Shown piece after piece: positions 1 to 5,855 of a stretch of 5,855 bases of DNA (the first letter of the stretch is position 1; every line of letters starts with the position of its first letter). The stretch is from Spirochaetia bacterium UBA5550 (GTDB lineage: Bacteria > Spirochaetota > UBA4802 > UBA5550). The DNA lies in the NCBI GenBank assembly GCA_002425885.1, contig DINC01000307.1:2798-8652 (forward strand). The letters run 5' to 3'. Both the position numbers and the translations under genes were made by a program. Below the pieces are notes generated by a model, which did no database searches, was not told the origin of the DNA, and saw only the letters and a program-made list of their open reading frames with translations.

Positions 1-270
1 AAGGCCGCAATCAGCAAATGATGCCCCGGAAGATGTAATTCCGTGTGCAAGCCCCTCTTTCAAAGAAGGGCCGGTTATCCTTGAATCCATCCCGATGGAT
101 ATTTTTAAATCTGAAATTGCCACCCCTTTTCTTTCAGAGAGCCACTTCACAAACGCAGCGCCGATACATGATGCAGTTTCAGGAGTAAGATTAACCTTCT
201 CATCCCCCCTTTCAATTGCCACTCCCCTTATATCTGATCCGTTTTGAAGTTTTTTCCAGTCAATACTCAC
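1..270 (-). CDS. Phosphoglucomutase/phosphomannomutase family protein, N-terminal part (runs off left edge)
   Basis: Reading the minus strand from GTG at 270-268 gives 90 uninterrupted codons to the window edge. The protein begins MSIDWKKLQNGSDIRGVAIE and contains GSDIRG at residues 11-16, VNLTPE at 26-31 and the block IGMDSRITGPSLKEGL at 59-74. These are the N-terminal signatures of the alpha-D-phosphohexomutase superfamily, which interconverts hexose 1- and 6-phosphates in the cytoplasm through a phosphoserine. The active-site serine loop (usually TASHNP-like) would lie just past the visible part, so catalytic competence cannot be judged. The GTG start is supported by AGGAG seven bases upstream. 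The overlapping ATG one base earlier reads straight into a stop (ATG TGA). The gene is transcribed divergently from the SH3b gene. Glucose versus mannose specificity cannot be assigned from this part. Confidence 0.9.
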   Translation of the reverse strand, partial: MSIDWKKLQNGSDIRGVAIERGDEKVNLTPETASCIGAAFVKWLSERKGVAISDLKISIGMDSRITGPSLKEGLAHGITSSGASFADCGL

Positions 271-277
271 ATTAAGG

Positions 278-282
278 CTCCT
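278..282 (-). promoter_or_regulatory. Ribosome binding site deciding the GTG start of the phosphohexomutase gene
   Basis: AGGAG on the minus strand sits seven bases before the GTG at 270. It is the reason for choosing GTG, because the only nearby ATG is immediately followed by a stop codon. Confidence 0.75.
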
Positions 283-294
283 GAATTTTTTCAG

Positions 295-324
295 AATCTA
301 ACAGTTTATCCGGTATACTGTCAA
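295..324 (-). promoter_or_regulatory. Candidate sigma-70-type promoter of the phosphohexomutase gene
   Basis: On the minus strand a perfect -35 box TTGACA (324-319) is followed after 18 bases by TAGATT (300-295), a 4/6 match to the -10 consensus. Transcription would start near 288, giving a leader of about 18 bases that retains the AGGAG site. The position fits well, but this is motif reading only. Confidence 0.5.
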
Positions 325-423
325 TGAATTTAATGAGACGGAATCCGGTAAAAAATAGTGAACAGACTTAAGTGCATCCCTTTATCATTATTGACAAAAT
401 AGTTTTATAAATCACTCTGTTAT

Positions 424-432
424 TGCTATAAT
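424..432 (+). promoter_or_regulatory. Extended -10 promoter candidate for the SH3b-protein gene
   Basis: TGC followed by a perfect TATAAT (427-432) forms an extended -10 element 21 bases before the ATG at 454. The -35 at the right distance is weak (TTTATA, 404-409, 17-base spacer), which extended -10 promoters tolerate. The predicted start near 439 leaves a short leader with a weak Shine-Dalgarno-like AAGAGA at 443-448. The promoter could also serve purM by read-through. Confidence 0.5.
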
Positions 433-453
433 TAAAAAGCATAAGAGAATATT

Positions 454-1113
454 ATGAAACTTAAAATTTTCGCTGTTACACTTCTTATCTTTATCTCACC
501 ACTTTTTCTTTCAGCTGAGGAAGGAGAGTCTCTTACTCTTGCAGAACAGCTCTACACAGATTTTACCGGTAGTGTCATTAATTCAGCAGTTGTAAATTTG
601 CGGGAAAAACCGGATACAGACTCAAAAATAATTACAAAGCTTAAGAAAGGAAACAGGATAACTGTTATCGAACAGGCAGGGAGCGTCATCTTTGTTGATA
701 AATATTTAGGGGTATGGCTGAAAGTCAGGACCGCAACTGGTAAAGATGGATATGTACTCAGCAGCTTTTTAAACTCCCCTGCAAACAAAGTGGAACATTT
801 CCATATCTTTTTTGAACGGTTTAAAACCGCGTGGATAAAGAAAAATATAAAAGAAATTTCCACCCGTACAATTTTCCCTCTTCAGTACCTGGAGGCTTTT
901 GAAGGGACAGTTGAATCACTCGAAATACAGAAAAACGATTTCTTTAAAAAGGCTTCCATTAAAGAACCATACATGTACAAAATGACATTTGAAAAAGAAT
1001 CTGACAGTACAATCCTTGTACACTACGGTTATGAAGCTCAGCAGTACACGCTCTTTTTCATGATTGCTGATGGAAAATGGAAACTATTTAAAATAAAGAT
1101 CTCCTCATGCTAA
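454..1113 (+). CDS. Exported protein with bacterial SH3 (SH3b) domain
   Basis: The 219-residue product starts with a Sec signal peptide: Lys at 2 and 4, a hydrophobic core at residues 5-19, and a likely signal peptidase I site after LSA at 19-21. There is no lipobox cysteine, so a periplasmic or secreted location is expected. Residues about 38-106 read as one SH3b domain, with the typical AVVNLREKPDTDSKII start, a KKGNRITVIE strand, the VWLKV strand and the closing GKDGYVLSSFL. Such domains commonly bind cell-wall peptides or act as protein-interaction modules in envelope proteins. Residues about 113-219 form a second region with aromatic-rich helices (HFHIFFERFKTAWIKKN) and later strands ending in ADGKWKLFKIKISSC. 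It vaguely recalls an NTF2-like layout, but I do not recognise the family. No catalytic motif is visible, so this is not called a hydrolase. The gene lies 77 bp before purM with no terminator between. Confidence 0.85.
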   Translation: MKLKIFAVTLLIFISPLFLSAEEGESLTLAEQLYTDFTGSVINSAVVNLREKPDTDSKIITKLKKGNRITVIEQAGSVIFVDKYLGVWLKVRTATGKDGYVLSSFLNSPANKVEHFHIFFERFKTAWIKKNIKEISTRTIFPLQYLEAFEGTVESLEIQKNDFFKKASIKEPYMYKMTFEKESDSTILVHYGYEAQQYTLFFMIADGKWKLFKIKISSC

Positions 1114-1190
1114 ACTCATGAATAAATTATTCTTTACACGGAGACCTGTGAAAACTATCTATTCAGAAAATTATACTTCCGGAGAAAATA

Positions 1191-2225
1191 ATGGCAATTA
1201 CCTATAAAGACGCAGGCGTTGATGTTGAAGGTGGAAACAGGTTCGTAAAAAAAATTGCACCCTTTGTTCGATCAACCTTTTCCAAAAGTGTGCTAACTGA
1301 CATCGGCGGATTCGGTGCGCTTTACGATGCCGGGTTTAAAGACATGGATGAGCCGGTACTTGTCTCCGGAACTGACGGTGTGGGTACAAAACTGAAGATT
1401 GCCCAGATGATGGACAAACACGACACAATCGGCATTGATGCAGTTGCCATGTGCGTAAACGATATAATTGTAAGCGGCGCCAAACCTCTCTTTTTCCTGG
1501 ATTATATCTCCTGCGGCAGACTCAATGTTGACAGGATGGCTGACGTAGTGAAGGGGATTGCCGAAGGCTGCCTGCGAGGCAAGTGCTCTCTTGTCGGCGG
1601 GGAGACTGCGGAACACCCGGGGGTAATGAAAGATGATGAATACGATATCGCGGGATTCTCTGTGGGAGTTGTGGACAGGAAAAAAATTATCAACGGCGAA
1701 AATATTGCTCCGGGCGATGTTATCATCGGTCTTCCATCAAGCGGCATACATTCAAACGGTTATTCCCTTGTGCGCAAGCTCCTGCTGGAGCAGAAGAAAT
1801 ATCAGCTCTCCATGACTTTTGCTGAATTGGGGATGACCCTTGGAGAGTCGCTCCTCACTCCTACAACTATATATGTTGATCAGCTTATGGAGTGCCTTAA
1901 TGCAGGTGCGGATATTAAGGGGATTGTGCATATAACAGGGGGCGGTTTTTACGAGAACATCCCGCGAATCCTCCCGGAAAATTGTGCTGTTAAAATTGAA
2001 AAAGACTCATACCCCGTTCTACCTGTTTTTAAACTGCTTCAGAGTGAAGGGAATATTGAGGAGAGGGAGATGTACACTACTTTCAATATGGGAATAGGGA
2101 TGATGTTTTTTGCGGGCAGGGATTCAGCTAACAGCATAGTAAATACCCTTAAAAAAGCCGGGCACACCCCTTATTTTATTGGCGAAGTGGTTAAAAAATT
2201 TGAAGCGCCGGTAATCCTTGTGTAA
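1191..2225 (+). CDS. purM: Phosphoribosylformylglycinamidine cyclo-ligase (AIR synthetase)
   Basis: This cytoplasmic enzyme converts formylglycinamidine ribonucleotide and ATP to aminoimidazole ribonucleotide in de novo purine synthesis. The 344-residue length matches the stand-alone bacterial enzyme (about 345). Family blocks are present in order: YKDAGVD (5-11), the glycine-rich GTDGVGTKLK (60-69), GIDAVAMCVNDI (81-92), GAKPLFFLDY (96-105), GGETAEHPG (136-144), PSSGIHSNGYSLVR (182-195), HITGGGFYENIPR (248-259) and FNMGIGM (298-304). The AIRS N- and C-terminal halves therefore appear complete, with no frameshift. The start is supported by GGAG six bases upstream and by the characteristic MAITYKDAGVD opening. 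No other pur gene is visible, and the flanking genes encode exported proteins of unknown role, so the neighbourhood gives no functional link. No purine-responsive regulatory site was recognised upstream. Confidence 0.97.
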   Translation: MAITYKDAGVDVEGGNRFVKKIAPFVRSTFSKSVLTDIGGFGALYDAGFKDMDEPVLVSGTDGVGTKLKIAQMMDKHDTIGIDAVAMCVNDIIVSGAKPLFFLDYISCGRLNVDRMADVVKGIAEGCLRGKCSLVGGETAEHPGVMKDDEYDIAGFSVGVVDRKKIINGENIAPGDVIIGLPSSGIHSNGYSLVRKLLLEQKKYQLSMTFAELGMTLGESLLTPTTIYVDQLMECLNAGADIKGIVHITGGGFYENIPRILPENCAVKIEKDSYPVLPVFKLLQSEGNIEEREMYTTFNMGIGMMFFAGRDSANSIVNTLKKAGHTPYFIGEVVKKFEAPVILV

Positions 2226-2253
2226 TAGTTGTTTCAAATATTCTAATCCATCG

Positions 2254-2312
2254 TATAAAATTACGAAATTTAACAGATGATTCTGCCGATAATTTATTAT
2301 AACTGATATACT
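2254..2312 (+). promoter_or_regulatory. Weak promoter candidates before the second exported-protein gene
   Basis: The 103-bp gap after purM is AT-rich. It holds TATAAA at 2254-2259, with a poor GTTTCA at 2231-2236 as a possible -35, and TGA-TATACT at 2304-2312, an extended -10 look-alike. The latter would start transcription near 2319, inside the Shine-Dalgarno region, so it is the less likely of the two. Either one would allow independent expression, but read-through from purM is equally possible because no terminator is seen. Confidence 0.25.
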
Positions 2313-2328
2313 ATCCAGAGGGATAAAC

Positions 2329-3054
2329 ATGCGCAGAACAACAGGAATCCTCCTTGTATTATTACTTGCTATTTCGGCATCCGGGCAGAACCAGCCGGGA
2401 AACACTACCAACGGAAAAACTCCCGCAGCCGGAGAGAATAAAACAGATGTAAAGCCCGCAGGCACTGATGAAAAAAAAGCTGACACAGCGGCAGATACTA
2501 CAGGCGACAAAATATCTACTCTCCCCGAAGGATACGCAAACCTCACCTGGGGCACCTATCTTTCTGATTCAAAAGATAAAATAAGCGGCAGGCTTACATA
2601 TACAGATGATAAAACTGTAATCATCTCAAAAGAAAATGAACTTCAATATTATTATGGTTTTTTCTATAAGGACCCTGAAACTGCTGAAAAATCGGCTGAA
2701 AAAACGGAGAGATCTGAAACAGCAAAAACAGATGAAACAAATCCGCCCAGAGATGAAGGACGCCTCTTCTACGTTTCACTGAACTTCCCGTATCTGGACA
2801 AGGATGCCGTTTATGATAAGATAAAGAAAAAGTACGGTGTTCATTCAGGAGAAACATTAAAAGACAACCAGGGTGCAATTGCCTGGGACTCAGAAAAAAC
2901 AGTTGTTCTAATGTGGGTTGACCGTTATGAAAAAAAACCTTATTGCCGGAGAATTATATATATAAGCAAGGATATAGCGAAAGAGCTTAATGACTACACA
3001 AACACTATATTCAACAAGACAGAGATTGATCTTATGAAAAAGCTCAACCCCTGA
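2329..3054 (+). CDS. Exported protein of unknown function with low-complexity linkers
   Basis: The 241-residue product begins with MRR and a hydrophobic stretch (residues 6-16) followed by ISASGQ, a probable signal peptidase I site. No lipobox cysteine is present. Residues about 20-62 are a disordered-looking linker rich in Thr, Ala, Lys, Asp and Gly. A first folded block at about 67-116 reads EGYANLTWGTYL, then YTDDKTVIIS and an aromatic YYYGFFY strand. A second Glu/Lys/Thr-rich linker (117-143) interrupts the fold. The second block (144-241) contains GRLFYVSLNFPYLD, a DKIKKKYG helix, WDSEKTVVLMWVDRY and RRIIYISKD. The 'LTWGT' plus alternating strand pattern resembles periplasmic proteins I associate with spirochaetes, but I cannot name a family. 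GAGGG at 2318-2322, six bases before ATG, supports the start. The gene ends just before a strong terminator, so it closes the plus-strand gene set. Confidence 0.8.
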   Translation: MRRTTGILLVLLLAISASGQNQPGNTTNGKTPAAGENKTDVKPAGTDEKKADTAADTTGDKISTLPEGYANLTWGTYLSDSKDKISGRLTYTDDKTVIISKENELQYYYGFFYKDPETAEKSAEKTERSETAKTDETNPPRDEGRLFYVSLNFPYLDKDAVYDKIKKKYGVHSGETLKDNQGAIAWDSEKTVVLMWVDRYEKKPYCRRIIYISKDIAKELNDYTNTIFNKTEIDLMKKLNP

Positions 3055-3067
3055 CCGGTGTATATTT

Positions 3068-3111
3068 GGATAAATAAAAAAGGGGGAATTATCCCCCTTT
3101 TTTATTTATCC
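3068..3111. terminator. Bidirectional rho-independent terminator between convergent genes
   Basis: A perfect 19-base inverted repeat (arms 3068-3086 and 3093-3111) surrounds a six-base AATTAT loop. Each arm contains five G or C at the loop end joined to an A/T-rich stretch. On either strand the transcript therefore forms a GC-topped hairpin followed by a U-rich tail, partly paired with an A-rich lead. It lies 14 bases after the stop of the exported-protein gene and 11 bases beyond the stop of the fibre gene, so it can end both transcripts. Confidence 0.93.
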
Positions 3112-3121
3112 ATTCAGGATT

Positions 3122-5855
3122 TTACATATGAACAATAAAAACAGGTACAAGCCCGATCCCGTCATTAAGAGAATCGAGAGCCTTCCCTATTACAGTCCCG
3201 ACTTTATCAAATGAATCAATTTTTCCTTTCATACCGCATCCGGGAGTATCTGATGCAACAATCAGATCACCGGGTTTAACAGGGTTATTCCTCGCGTCAA
3301 TCCGGCAGAGAGCTTTACCTGAAAGTGAAACAGGATAGAGTTTCTCCTCCTTACCTGAATTATTAATAACAAGATAGGGGTTACCTGAAACAATACCTAT
3401 AACCGTTCTGTTATATCTCTTTTTTGATCTGGATAAAACTGAATTTCCGTTTTCACTCACCACAAGGAGATCTCCAGGTGTTACAAACTCAGCCTCATCA
3501 ACTTCAAATAATTCAACTATTCCTCCGGGAAATTCTGAATTTTGCCCGTCACCGCTAAGATTAACCCTGCCGTGAAAATCTGAACTCCCCATTGCCAGTA
3601 TTGCCTTACCCTCACCCTGAAGATTCATAGTGCTGTCAAATCTGTTCATAGTGGGGCCATAACCGTCAGCGATAAGAGAGAAATCATGCTCACTGCTGAA
3701 CACTCCGCCTGCACCGAATCTGGATGCTCCGGCAACACCGGCTCCAGTTCCCGAATCCCCGGTTGCCTGTCCCCTTACACCAACATGCCTGCTGTGGCCA
3801 ATAACTCCATAAGCATTAATCTTCTCTTTTGCGTTAGCACCGGCAATGCCTGTTATGCCAATGGCGAATGTCTTCTCTGATGTGTTGTTCGCATAAACAA
3901 CAGCGGAACCGTCAGACGGCGGTGTTACATCGCTGAAAGGTTCATTCTTCTCAGCTCTGATTGCGACTGTTCCTGTATGACTGTTATGGTCATGTTTAAC
4001 CGGAGAGTAATCATGTGTATGAGGAAGAGGCTCCCTACTGTCACTGAGCCTTATATCGTCAGCCTGAACAACAGCACCGGCTGTGCTCTCTCCGTTTCCG
4101 GCAAGCTTTACAATGCCTGAAGCTGATTCAGTTGCAGCTTTAAGTCTTCTGTCATTACCCTGCACAACAACTTCAGGAGCGTCCTCGCCATTTTCAGCAA
4201 GCTCCACTATTCCGCTGCTGATTGTGGTTGCAGGTTTAAGCCTTTTGTCATTACCCTGCACAGCCACACCATCTTTATCCTCTCCATTATCCGCAAGTTC
4301 AACTATCCCCCTGGCAGAGGTTGTCGCATCACGAAGTCTCCTGTCATTACCCTGCACAGCAGTAAGAGCTTCTTTACCTCCGTCAGATGCGAATTTCATT
4401 ATACCATAAGCGGTTTCTGACGCCTCTTTCAGCCTTCTGTCACTCCCCTGAACAGCAACTCCGTCTCTCTCTTCTCCATCCTCAGCAAGTTCCACTATAC
4501 CCTTAGCTGATGTTGTTGCATCGCGGAGCCTTTTATCGTTCCCCTGTACAGAAGTGCCGGCCTCTGTTCCTCCGTCCGGAGCAAACCTGACTATACCTGT
4601 ACTTATTGTTGTGGCCAGTTTCAGTCTCTTATCATTACCCTGTACTGCAACACCATCTTTATCTTCACCATCTTCAGCGAGCTCAACTATACCTTTAGCA
4701 GATGTTGTAGCATCTTTTAATCTCCGGTCACTCCCCTGAACAACAACTCCCGGAGCAGTCTCACCATCCTCTGCAAGTTCAACTATACCTTTTGCTGAAG
4801 TAGTGGAATCCTTAAGACGGCTGTCACTCCCCTGAACCGCAACTCCATCTCTCTCCTCACCATCTTCTGCCAGTTCAACAATACCTTTAACGGATGTGGT
4901 GGCATCCTTCAATCTTCTGTCATTTCCCTGAACCGCAACACCAGAACTGTCCTCGCCATCCTCTGCAAGTTCAACTATACCCTTGCTCACAGTTGTTGCG
5001 TCCTTCAACCTCCGGTCAGTGGAGATTATAACAGATCCCTCAACAACCGCTCCATCAGCCGCAAGCTGTACTATCCCCTTGGAATATGTTGTTGCGTCTT
5101 TAAGTCTCCTGTCATTACCCTGAACAACAGTTCCCTGTTTATCGCCGCCGTCTTCAGCCAGAATTGCTATACCGGAAGATGTTGTTGTAGCTTTCTGAAG
5201 CCTGGAATCATTACCTGAAACAACTGAATGTTCCCTGTATTCGCCGTCTGAGCAGAGCCTCACTATACCGAAATTGTCCTCTGTAGCGTGCTGAAGCCTT
5301 GAATCACTGGCCTGCACTGCTGCATTAGGAGTCGTTTCCCTGTCGTAAGCCAGTTTCACAATACCTGGCTTCATTTCTGTTGCAGGCTGAATCCTGCTGT
5401 CGTTAGCCTGAACCGCAATACCCGGCCTTGACTCGCTGTCATTTGCAAGCTGCACAATACCCTTGAAAACAGTGCTTGCATCCCTTAATCTTGCGTCAGT
5501 GGACTGAACAACCCTCCCAGGCTCGCTCTCACCGTCGCGGGCAAGACGTACCATCCCCGCATGAAAAACAGATGCATGCGGAGCAATATCACCTACATTA
5601 TGTGTATGCAGATGATTTACCGGAGCTGCTGAAATCCCCAGCTCCGCAACCCTGACTCCGTATTTTCCGGTAAGAAACTTTTTAGCCGGAGCTTCAAACC
5701 TGACAAAACGCGCGGGCCGTATATCAGTGAGCCAGCCGTATCTTTTATTCGGCTCTGCCTCAAAACCATTCTCATGTATGAGTGTAATCCATATTTCATT
5801 ATCAACTGAAGTCTCTATGTGAAAAGTATCAGGAAATCCGTCAATCGAAGATGTA
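3122..5855 (-). CDS. Large phage-fibre-like repeat protein with discoidin-like domain (C-terminal 910 residues; start beyond right edge)
   Basis: The minus-strand frame is open from 5854 to the TAA at 3124-3122. The ATG at 5554 lies inside the first repeat and is not the start. Numbering from the edge, residues 1-75 look like the end of an F5/8C (discoidin/CBM32-type) domain: FHIETSVDNEIW, then ARFVRFEAPA and VRVAELGIS. Residues 81-98 are His-rich (HLHTHNVGDIAPH). Residues 100-611 are sixteen 32-residue repeats of the GIVELAEDGE...VQGNDRRLKDATT type, resembling phage tail-fibre repeats. Residues 612-628 are His-rich again (HTHDYSPVKHDHNSHTG). Residues about 629-740 are Gly/Val/Ala-rich (GITGIAG, YGVIGHSRHVGVRG). 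Residues about 787-910 form a C-terminal domain with two PGDL motifs and a hydrophobic end (GLVPVFIVHM). The likely form is an elongated, probably trimeric fibre with a carbohydrate-binding-like module. It could be a surface adhesin, a prophage fibre or an injection-particle fibre. Any signal peptide or baseplate-attachment region would lie outside the window. Confidence 0.85.
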   Translation of the reverse strand, partial: TSSIDGFPDTFHIETSVDNEIWITLIHENGFEAEPNKRYGWLTDIRPARFVRFEAPAKKFLTGKYGVRVAELGISAAPVNHLHTHNVGDIAPHASVFHAGMVRLARDGESEPGRVVQSTDARLRDASTVFKGIVQLANDSESRPGIAVQANDSRIQPATEMKPGIVKLAYDRETTPNAAVQASDSRLQHATEDNFGIVRLCSDGEYREHSVVSGNDSRLQKATTTSSGIAILAEDGGDKQGTVVQGNDRRLKDATTYSKGIVQLAADGAVVEGSVIISTDRRLKDATTVSKGIVELAEDGEDSSGVAVQGNDRRLKDATTSVKGIVELAEDGEERDGVAVQGSDSRLKDSTTSAKGIVELAEDGETAPGVVVQGSDRRLKDATTSAKGIVELAEDGEDKDGVAVQGNDKRLKLATTISTGIVRFAPDGGTEAGTSVQGNDKRLRDATTSAKGIVELAEDGEERDGVAVQGSDRRLKEASETAYGIMKFASDGGKEALTAVQGNDRRLRDATTSARGIVELADNGEDKDGVAVQGNDKRLKPATTISSGIVELAENGEDAPEVVVQGNDRRLKAATESASGIVKLAGNGESTAGAVVQADDIRLSDSREPLPHTHDYSPVKHDHNSHTGTVAIRAEKNEPFSDVTPPSDGSAVVYANNTSEKTFAIGITGIAGANAKEKINAYGVIGHSRHVGVRGQATGDSGTGAGVAGASRFGAGGVFSSEHDFSLIADGYGPTMNRFDSTMNLQGEGKAILAMGSSDFHGRVNLSGDGQNSEFPGGIVELFEVDEAEFVTPGDLLVVSENGNSVLSRSKKRYNRTVIGIVSGNPYLVINNSGKEEKLYPVSLSGKALCRIDARNNPVKPGDLIVASDTPGCGMKGKIDSFDKVGTVIGKALDSLNDGIGLVPVFIVHM
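4022..5557 (-). repeat. Tandem array of sixteen 96-bp coding repeats (32 residues each)
   Basis: The array lies inside the fibre gene and encodes sixteen consecutive 32-residue units with no insertion or deletion. The first is GMVRLARDGESEPG... at 5557-5462 and the last is GIVKLAGNGESTAG... at 4117-4022. The consensus starts GIVELAEDGE, has about three variable residues, then continues GVAVQGNDRRLKDATTSAK. The best-conserved positions are the leading Gly-Ile-Val, the Leu-Ala pair, the Val-Gln before the middle Asp, and Asp-x-Arg-Leu. Units 7-10, 12 and 14 are closest to consensus. Units 1-4 and 16 are the most divergent, as expected for array ends. At DNA level the units differ at many third codon positions. 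Confidence 0.95.

Noticed and set aside
391..396. Perfect TTGACA on the plus strand upstream of the SH3b gene
   Set aside because: It is 30 bases from the TATAAT at 427, too far for a normal promoter. No -10 lies at the correct distance.
552..863. Minus-strand frame inside the SH3b gene
   Set aside because: The plus-strand protein has a signal peptide and SH3b motifs, so the opposite frame is a shadow.
1118..1207. Short plus-strand frame of 29 codons between the SH3b gene and purM
   Set aside because: It runs into the purM start, has no good ribosome site and no recognisable content.
1293..1815. Open frames overlapping purM on both strands
   Set aside because: PurM is unambiguous over this stretch, and these frames have no recognisable motif or ribosome site.
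2124..2878. Minus-strand frames at 2124-2555 and 2621-2878
   Set aside because: They run antisense to the end of purM and to the second exported protein, and lack motifs.
3686..4739. Plus-strand open frames at 3686-3880, 4083-4409 and 4554-4739 opposite the fibre gene
   Set aside because: They are antisense shadows. The last two just mirror the 96-bp repeats, and none has a protein-like composition or known motif.
5552..5554. ATG as start of an 810-residue fibre protein
   Set aside because: It is the second residue of repeat 1 (G-M-V-R-L). The frame continues open upstream with domain-like sequence.
4022..5557. CRISPR-like array
   Set aside because: The repeats are continuous 96-bp coding units in frame, without short identical repeats and unique spacers.
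5617..5805. Minus-strand 62-codon frame near the right edge
   Set aside because: It overlaps the fibre gene in another frame. The fibre frame carries the discoidin-like pattern and is open to the edge.

Overview
The window looks like chromosomal DNA from a Gram-negative, moderately AT-rich bacterium. Two housekeeping enzymes (a hexose-phosphate mutase and PurM) flank or accompany two Sec-exported proteins of unknown function. The style of the exported proteins (an SH3b protein, and a 'NLTWGTYL...YTDDK' protein with a low-complexity linker) and of PurM ('GGETAEHPG') suggests a spirochaete-like lineage. That is an inference from memory of such families and was not tested.

Layout: (1) Positions 1-270, minus strand: the first 90 codons of an alpha-D-phosphohexomutase (phosphoglucomutase/phosphomannomutase type), starting at GTG and running off the left edge. 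(2) Positions 271-453: a divergent intergenic region with a good promoter candidate on each strand. (3) Positions 454-3054, plus strand: an exported SH3b protein, purM, and a second exported protein, with gaps of 77 and 103 bp and no visible terminator between them. They may be partly co-transcribed. (4) Positions 3068-3111: a perfect 19-bp inverted repeat that serves as a bidirectional terminator between convergent genes. (5) Positions 3122-5855, minus strand: the last 910 residues of a very large fibre-like protein whose true start lies beyond the right edge. The ATG at 5554 is only an internal methionine inside the first repeat.

The fibre-like protein is the most interesting item. Its visible part contains, in order, the end of a discoidin (F5/8C)-like domain, a His-rich linker, sixteen gap-free tandem repeats of exactly 32 residues resembling phage tail-fibre repeats, a second His-rich linker, a Gly/Val-rich segment, and a C-terminal domain that appears to contain two related 'PGDL...VIG' halves. 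It could be a surface adhesin, a prophage fibre, or the fibre of a contractile injection particle. No other phage or injection-system gene is visible here, so the window cannot decide.

I see no RNA gene, CRISPR array, insertion sequence or attachment site. The rest of the window is ordinary.
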